From Pelagibacter sp047722505 (GTDB taxonomy: Bacteria > Pseudomonadota > Alphaproteobacteria > Pelagibacterales > Pelagibacteraceae), in NCBI RefSeq assembly GCF_047722505.1, contig NZ_CP159814.1:248001-312000 (forward strand): DNA of 64,000 nt. Reading direction: 5' to 3'. Below are positions 60,958 through 64,000 of the stretch, piece after piece. The notes beneath the pieces are model-generated. The model was given only the letters and a program-made list of their open reading frames with translations. It made no database searches and was not told the origin of the DNA. The translations under genes were made by a program, and so were the position numbers. How positions within the stretch are numbered: position 1 is the first letter of the stretch; each line of letters begins with the position of its first letter.

Positions 60958-61686
60958 TTAACTCTTATATTCTGGTTCTTCTTTATCTAAAATTAATTTT
61001 ATTTGATCTAAGTGCATCTTAGCTAAATTAATTGGATAATTAGCTGTCTCTTGTGCTGTTTTTTCAGCCACCTCATCACTTGCTATATTTAATTCTTGGT
61101 TAGTTGATAGAGCTGTTAAATAAGTTTCTGCAGCTTTTTCAAAATAATATAAAGCATTAAAACCATCAGCTATAGTTTTTCCAGTTGTTATTATTCCATG
61201 GTTTGCCAATAGCATATGCTGCTTATTGCCTAAAGCATTTACCATTTTGCTAGATTCTTGTTCAAAACCCAAACCGCCAAATTCATTAAAGATAGAAACT
61301 CTATTAAAAAACATCATTGTATTTTGATCGATAGGTTTTAAGACTGGATCTTTAAGAGTAGAAAGTGCAGTTGCAAATTTAGAATGTGAGTGAAAAATAC
61401 ATTTTGCATGAGGGACTTTTTCATGAATCGCACCATGAATATTGATAGCTGTTGGGTCCACTATTTCTGGTTTATTTTTTAACTCTTTTATATTTTCCTT
61501 AGTAACCAATATTAAATCACTGGCTTTTATCTGGCTGAAGTGAATTCCAGCTTTATTTACATAGAATTCAGTAGAAGATCCAGGCACACATGCACTAAAA
61601 TGGTTTGCAACGCCTTCGTGCATATTTAGTCTAGCAGTCCATCTAAAAGTTGCTGCTAAATCTTTTTGTAATTCTGTTATTTCCAT
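60958..61686 (-). CDS. class II aldolase/adducin-family protein
   Basis: The 242-residue protein has the class II aldolase metal site: CIFHSHSKFATALSTL supplies two histidines and MLLANHGIITTGKTIADGFNALYYFE the third, with RWTARLNMHEGVANHFSACVPG near the start. Aldolases and decarboxylases of this family cleave sugar phosphates or hydroxy acids; the substrate is unknown. Its stop abuts the thioesterase start with zero spacing, so it is co-transcribed with a likely carnitine gene. The divergent BKACE gene starts 35 bases upstream. Confidence 0.82.
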   Translation of the reverse strand: MEITELQKDLAATFRWTARLNMHEGVANHFSACVPGSSTEFYVNKAGIHFSQIKASDLILVTKENIKELKNKPEIVDPTAINIHGAIHEKVPHAKCIFHSHSKFATALSTLKDPVLKPIDQNTMMFFNRVSIFNEFGGLGFEQESSKMVNALGNKQHMLLANHGIITTGKTIADGFNALYYFEKAAETYLTALSTNQELNIASDEVAEKTAQETANYPINLAKMHLDQIKLILDKEEPEYKS

Positions 61687-61721
61687 TTTTATTAATTTAA
61701 ACTATATTTTAATTATAAATT

Positions 61722-62609
61722 ATGAACAATAAAGTTTTTGTATCTTGTGCAGTAACAGGCTCTGGTGATACAGCCAGTAAACACCCAGATTTACCAAAAA
61801 CACCAAAACAAATTGCAACAGCAGCAATTGAAGCTGCTAAAGCTGGAGCAGCTATTGCACACATTCACGTCAGAGAAAATGATGGTACACCAAGTAGAAG
61901 ATTAGAATTATATAAAGAGGTAGTTGATCTAGTTCGTTCAAGTAATACGGATGTTATTTTAAATTTAACGACAGGTATGGGGGGTGATTTAGATATTGGA
62001 CAAGGAGATAATCCATTAGATTTTGGTCCAATGACAGATATGGCAAATGTAATGGAACGAATTGCTAACGCAGAACAATTTCTTCCTGAAATATGTACAC
62101 TAGATGCAGGTACTTTAAATTTTGGTGATAGTTCAACAATCACAGTAAATACACCAAACGATTTAAGGAAAGCTGCTAAGAGATTAAAAGAAATTGGTGT
62201 TAAACCAGAAATAGAAGCATTTGATTTAGGAAATATGTGGTTTGGTGCTCAATTATATAAAGAAGGATTATTGAGTGACCCACCAATGTTTCAAATGTGT
62301 TTGGGAATACCATGGGGTGCTCCAGCAACTACTTTAGCAATGCAAGCCATGAAAGATATTATGCCAAAAGAAGGTGTGTGGTCTGGGTTTGCAATTTCAA
62401 AAAATGAAATGCCTTTCGTTGCTCAAACAGTTTTATTGGGAGGAAACCCAAGGGTTGGATTAGAGGATAATTTATATTTGTCAAAAGGTAAACTTGCAAC
62501 TAATGCTGAATTAGTTGAAAAAGCTATAAGAATTATTGATGAGATTGGTTACACACCAATGACACCAGCAGAAACACGGGAAAAACTAAAACTCACAAAA
62601 CAAAAATAA
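61722..62609 (+). CDS. beta-keto acid cleavage enzyme (BKACE/DUF849), dehydrocarnitine cleavage candidate
   Basis: The 295-residue zinc enzyme of the BKACE family condenses a beta-keto acid with acetyl-CoA and splits off acetoacetate. The zinc histidines are in AHIHVREN, and TTGMGGD, LDAGTLNFG and VGLEDNLYLSKGKLATN are family motifs. With carnitine dehydrogenase five bases downstream, 3-dehydrocarnitine is the expected substrate, giving betainyl-CoA and acetoacetate (cdhC in Pseudomonas). Other BKACE substrates such as 3-keto-5-aminohexanoate are less likely here. Confidence 0.86.
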   Translation: MNNKVFVSCAVTGSGDTASKHPDLPKTPKQIATAAIEAAKAGAAIAHIHVRENDGTPSRRLELYKEVVDLVRSSNTDVILNLTTGMGGDLDIGQGDNPLDFGPMTDMANVMERIANAEQFLPEICTLDAGTLNFGDSSTITVNTPNDLRKAAKRLKEIGVKPEIEAFDLGNMWFGAQLYKEGLLSDPPMFQMCLGIPWGAPATTLAMQAMKDIMPKEGVWSGFAISKNEMPFVAQTVLLGGNPRVGLEDNLYLSKGKLATNAELVEKAIRIIDEIGYTPMTPAETREKLKLTKQK

Positions 62610-62614
62610 AAACC

Positions 62615-63559
62615 ATGCCTACCAAGATTAATAAAGTCGCAGTGATTGGAACTGGGGTAATTGGAGCAGGTTGGATCATTCGATGCTTAGCACACAACAA
62701 AATTGTATATGCTTATGACAAAGATATTAAATTAAAAAAAAATTTAATAGCTGAGATTAAAAGAACTTGGCCTTATGTAAAAAAACTTTTTAATAAAAAA
62801 AAACTTAATCTTAAAAATTTTAAATATTTTACTTCTATTGAAGAAACTTTAAGAGATGCAGATCTGATTCAAGAATGTGCAAGTGAAAACTATACTTTAA
62901 AAACTAAATTAATGAGTACCATTGGAAAATATGCAAAACCTAATGCAATTATTTCATCAAGCTCATCAGGCTTACTACCAACAAAAATTTATTCAAAATG
63001 CATAAATCCTGAAAGAACAATGATTGGACACCCATTTAATCCTGTTTATCTGTTACCTGCAGTAGAAATTGTACCTGGAAAAAAAACTTTAAAAAGATAT
63101 CTAAACAAAGCTAAAAAATTTTATAAAGAGATTTCTATGAACCCGATTATGGTTAAACATGAGTTACCAGGCTATTTATCAGACAGGTTACAAGAAGCTT
63201 TATGGAGAGAAGGGCTTCACATAATTAATGAAGGTTACGCAACTACAGAAGATTTGGATAGAGCAATTGAAGATGGACCAGGTTTAAGATGGTCACTAAT
63301 GGGCACTTTTCTAACTTTTCATTTAGCTGGAGGAAAATCAGGAATGAAGCATATGTTAGAACAATTTGGACCAGCTTTAAAACTTCCATGGACAAAATTA
63401 AAAGCTCCAAAATTATCAAATAAATTAATTGATAGATTGATTGAGGGAACTAAAAAACAATCCAAAGGAAAATCAGTTGTACAGATTTCAAATATTAGAG
63501 ATGAATATTTAGTCGAGCTTCAAAAGCTTAGGAAGAAATATGAAAAAAGACTAAGATAA
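62615..63559 (+). CDS. L-carnitine 3-dehydrogenase-like protein
   Basis: The 314-residue protein belongs to the 3-hydroxyacyl-CoA dehydrogenase superfamily, with NAD motif VAVIGTGVIGAGWIIRCLAHN. IGHPFNPVYLLPAVEIVPG is the form of the catalytic-His segment seen in carnitine dehydrogenases, and EDLDRAIEDGPGLRWSLMGTFLTFHLAGG follows. It would oxidise L-carnitine to 3-dehydrocarnitine (cdhA in Pseudomonas). Unlike several alphaproteobacterial versions it has no fused thioesterase domain; a separate thioesterase gene is at 60490-60957. Its stop is two bases from the convergent SDR gene. Confidence 0.87.
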   Translation: MPTKINKVAVIGTGVIGAGWIIRCLAHNKIVYAYDKDIKLKKNLIAEIKRTWPYVKKLFNKKKLNLKNFKYFTSIEETLRDADLIQECASENYTLKTKLMSTIGKYAKPNAIISSSSSGLLPTKIYSKCINPERTMIGHPFNPVYLLPAVEIVPGKKTLKRYLNKAKKFYKEISMNPIMVKHELPGYLSDRLQEALWREGLHIINEGYATTEDLDRAIEDGPGLRWSLMGTFLTFHLAGGKSGMKHMLEQFGPALKLPWTKLKAPKLSNKLIDRLIEGTKKQSKGKSVVQISNIRDEYLVELQKLRKKYEKRLR

Positions 63560-63560
63560 A

Positions 63561-64000
63561 TTAATCATTTCTTTCTGTGTGACCATCAACTGAAATTACT
63601 TGTCCAGAAACTTTACTCGAGTCATCAGAGATTAGAAAAGAACACATTTTTCCAATATCTTCTTCTAAGATCCATTGTTTCATTGAGCTCATCGAAACAA
63701 AATCTTTTTCAATTACTTTTGTTGAAACTTTAGTAAATTTTGATTTATCTCTTATTACTCTTTTCATTCTATCGCCCTTAATAGTTCCTGGGCAGACAGC
63801 ATTTACTCTTATATTGAATTTTCCAAGTTCCATGGCTAATGTTTTTGTGACACCAATTATTGCCCATTTGCTTGCAGCGTAAGGAGAGCGAAGTGGAAAG
63901 CCTAGTATTCCAGCCGTCGATGAAATATTAACTATTGATCCATTCTTTGATTTTTTAATTAGAGGTATAGATTTTTTCGTAAAATAAAAATGGCTATTAA
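63561..64000 (-). CDS. short-chain dehydrogenase/reductase, truncated by the window edge
   Basis: The open frame continues to the last base of the window with no stop, so the true start lies beyond 64000; the ATG at 63833 is internal. The 145 visible residues include IVNISSTAGI (catalytic Ser), the YAASKW motif (catalytic Tyr and Lys), NIRVNAVCPGTIKGD, and a C-terminal KVSGQVISVDGHTERND. The missing part would hold the N-terminal NAD(P) glycine motif. Substrate is unknown; placement after the carnitine genes suggests a related hydroxy compound. Confidence 0.88.
   Translation of the reverse strand, partial: NSHFYFTKKSIPLIKKSKNGSIVNISSTAGILGFPLRSPYAASKWAIIGVTKTLAMELGKFNIRVNAVCPGTIKGDRMKRVIRDKSKFTKVSTKVIEKDFVSMSSMKQWILEEDIGKMCSFLISDDSSKVSGQVISVDGHTERND

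Noticed and set aside
1..64000. tRNA, rRNA, insertion sequence or prophage genes
   Set aside because: Read on both strands; no tRNA-like T-loop/acceptor pairs, rRNA segments, transposases, integrases or att-like repeats were seen.

Overview
The window looks like a piece of a SAR11 (Pelagibacterales, Candidatus Pelagibacter-type) alphaproteobacterial genome. The sequence is very AT-rich. Genes abut or overlap by 1-13 bases, no gap exceeds about 255 bases, and there are no mobile elements, phage genes, CRISPR arrays, tRNAs or rRNAs. The gene set fits the streamlined marine lifestyle: a TMAO uptake and demethylation locus, methylamine assimilation through gamma-glutamylmethylamide, carnitine breakdown, and two ABC importers for nitrogenous osmolytes or amines.

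Layout. 1-1111: a methyltransferase, a small secreted protein missed by long-ORF searches, and a CTAG-rich repeat block ending in a terminator. 1112-11150: housekeeping genes (alaS, icd, psd-pssA, a glycosyltransferase, rlmE, a guaB lacking CBS domains, a small TPR protein, guaA). 11197-20012: panB, an ectoine-hydrolase-like M24 protein, a PotABCD-type importer with an internal attenuating terminator, and a fused beta-oxidation protein. 20009-22680 (minus): an uncharacterised set of a charged helix protein, a membrane-anchored cyclophilin and a secreted HExxH protein. 22738-33827: agmatinase-family and aldehyde dehydrogenases, argE, csaA, a LysE-type exporter, aconitase, YfgM- and BamB-like envelope proteins, a cupin, ZapE and YjbQ.

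33824-49006 (minus) is one long co-directional array: photolyase, diaminopropionate ammonia-lyase, gmaS, two tiny membrane proteins, an Amt transporter, an unknown 133-residue protein, mgsC-mgsB-mgsA, a second glutamine-synthetase-like protein, an FAD oxidoreductase, a winged-helix-like regulator and tdm (TMAO demethylase). Facing away from it on the plus strand is the TMAO importer tmoX - three unknown genes - tmoW - tmoV (49124-54820). Together these suggest: TMAO import, demethylation to dimethylamine plus formaldehyde, then (after a dimethylamine step not present here) methylamine to gamma-glutamylmethylamide to N-methylglutamate. The dimethylamine monooxygenase and the usual multi-subunit N-methylglutamate dehydrogenase are not in the window.

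54863-64000: two EamA transporters around a 2OG/Fe oxygenase and a GMC (choline-dehydrogenase-like) oxidoreductase, a TauD-type dioxygenase, an SMR exporter, and a divergent cluster matching carnitine degradation (thioesterase and class II aldolase leftward, BKACE and carnitine dehydrogenase rightward). A short-chain dehydrogenase is cut by the window end. All names rest on motif and family recognition by eye; no database search was run.
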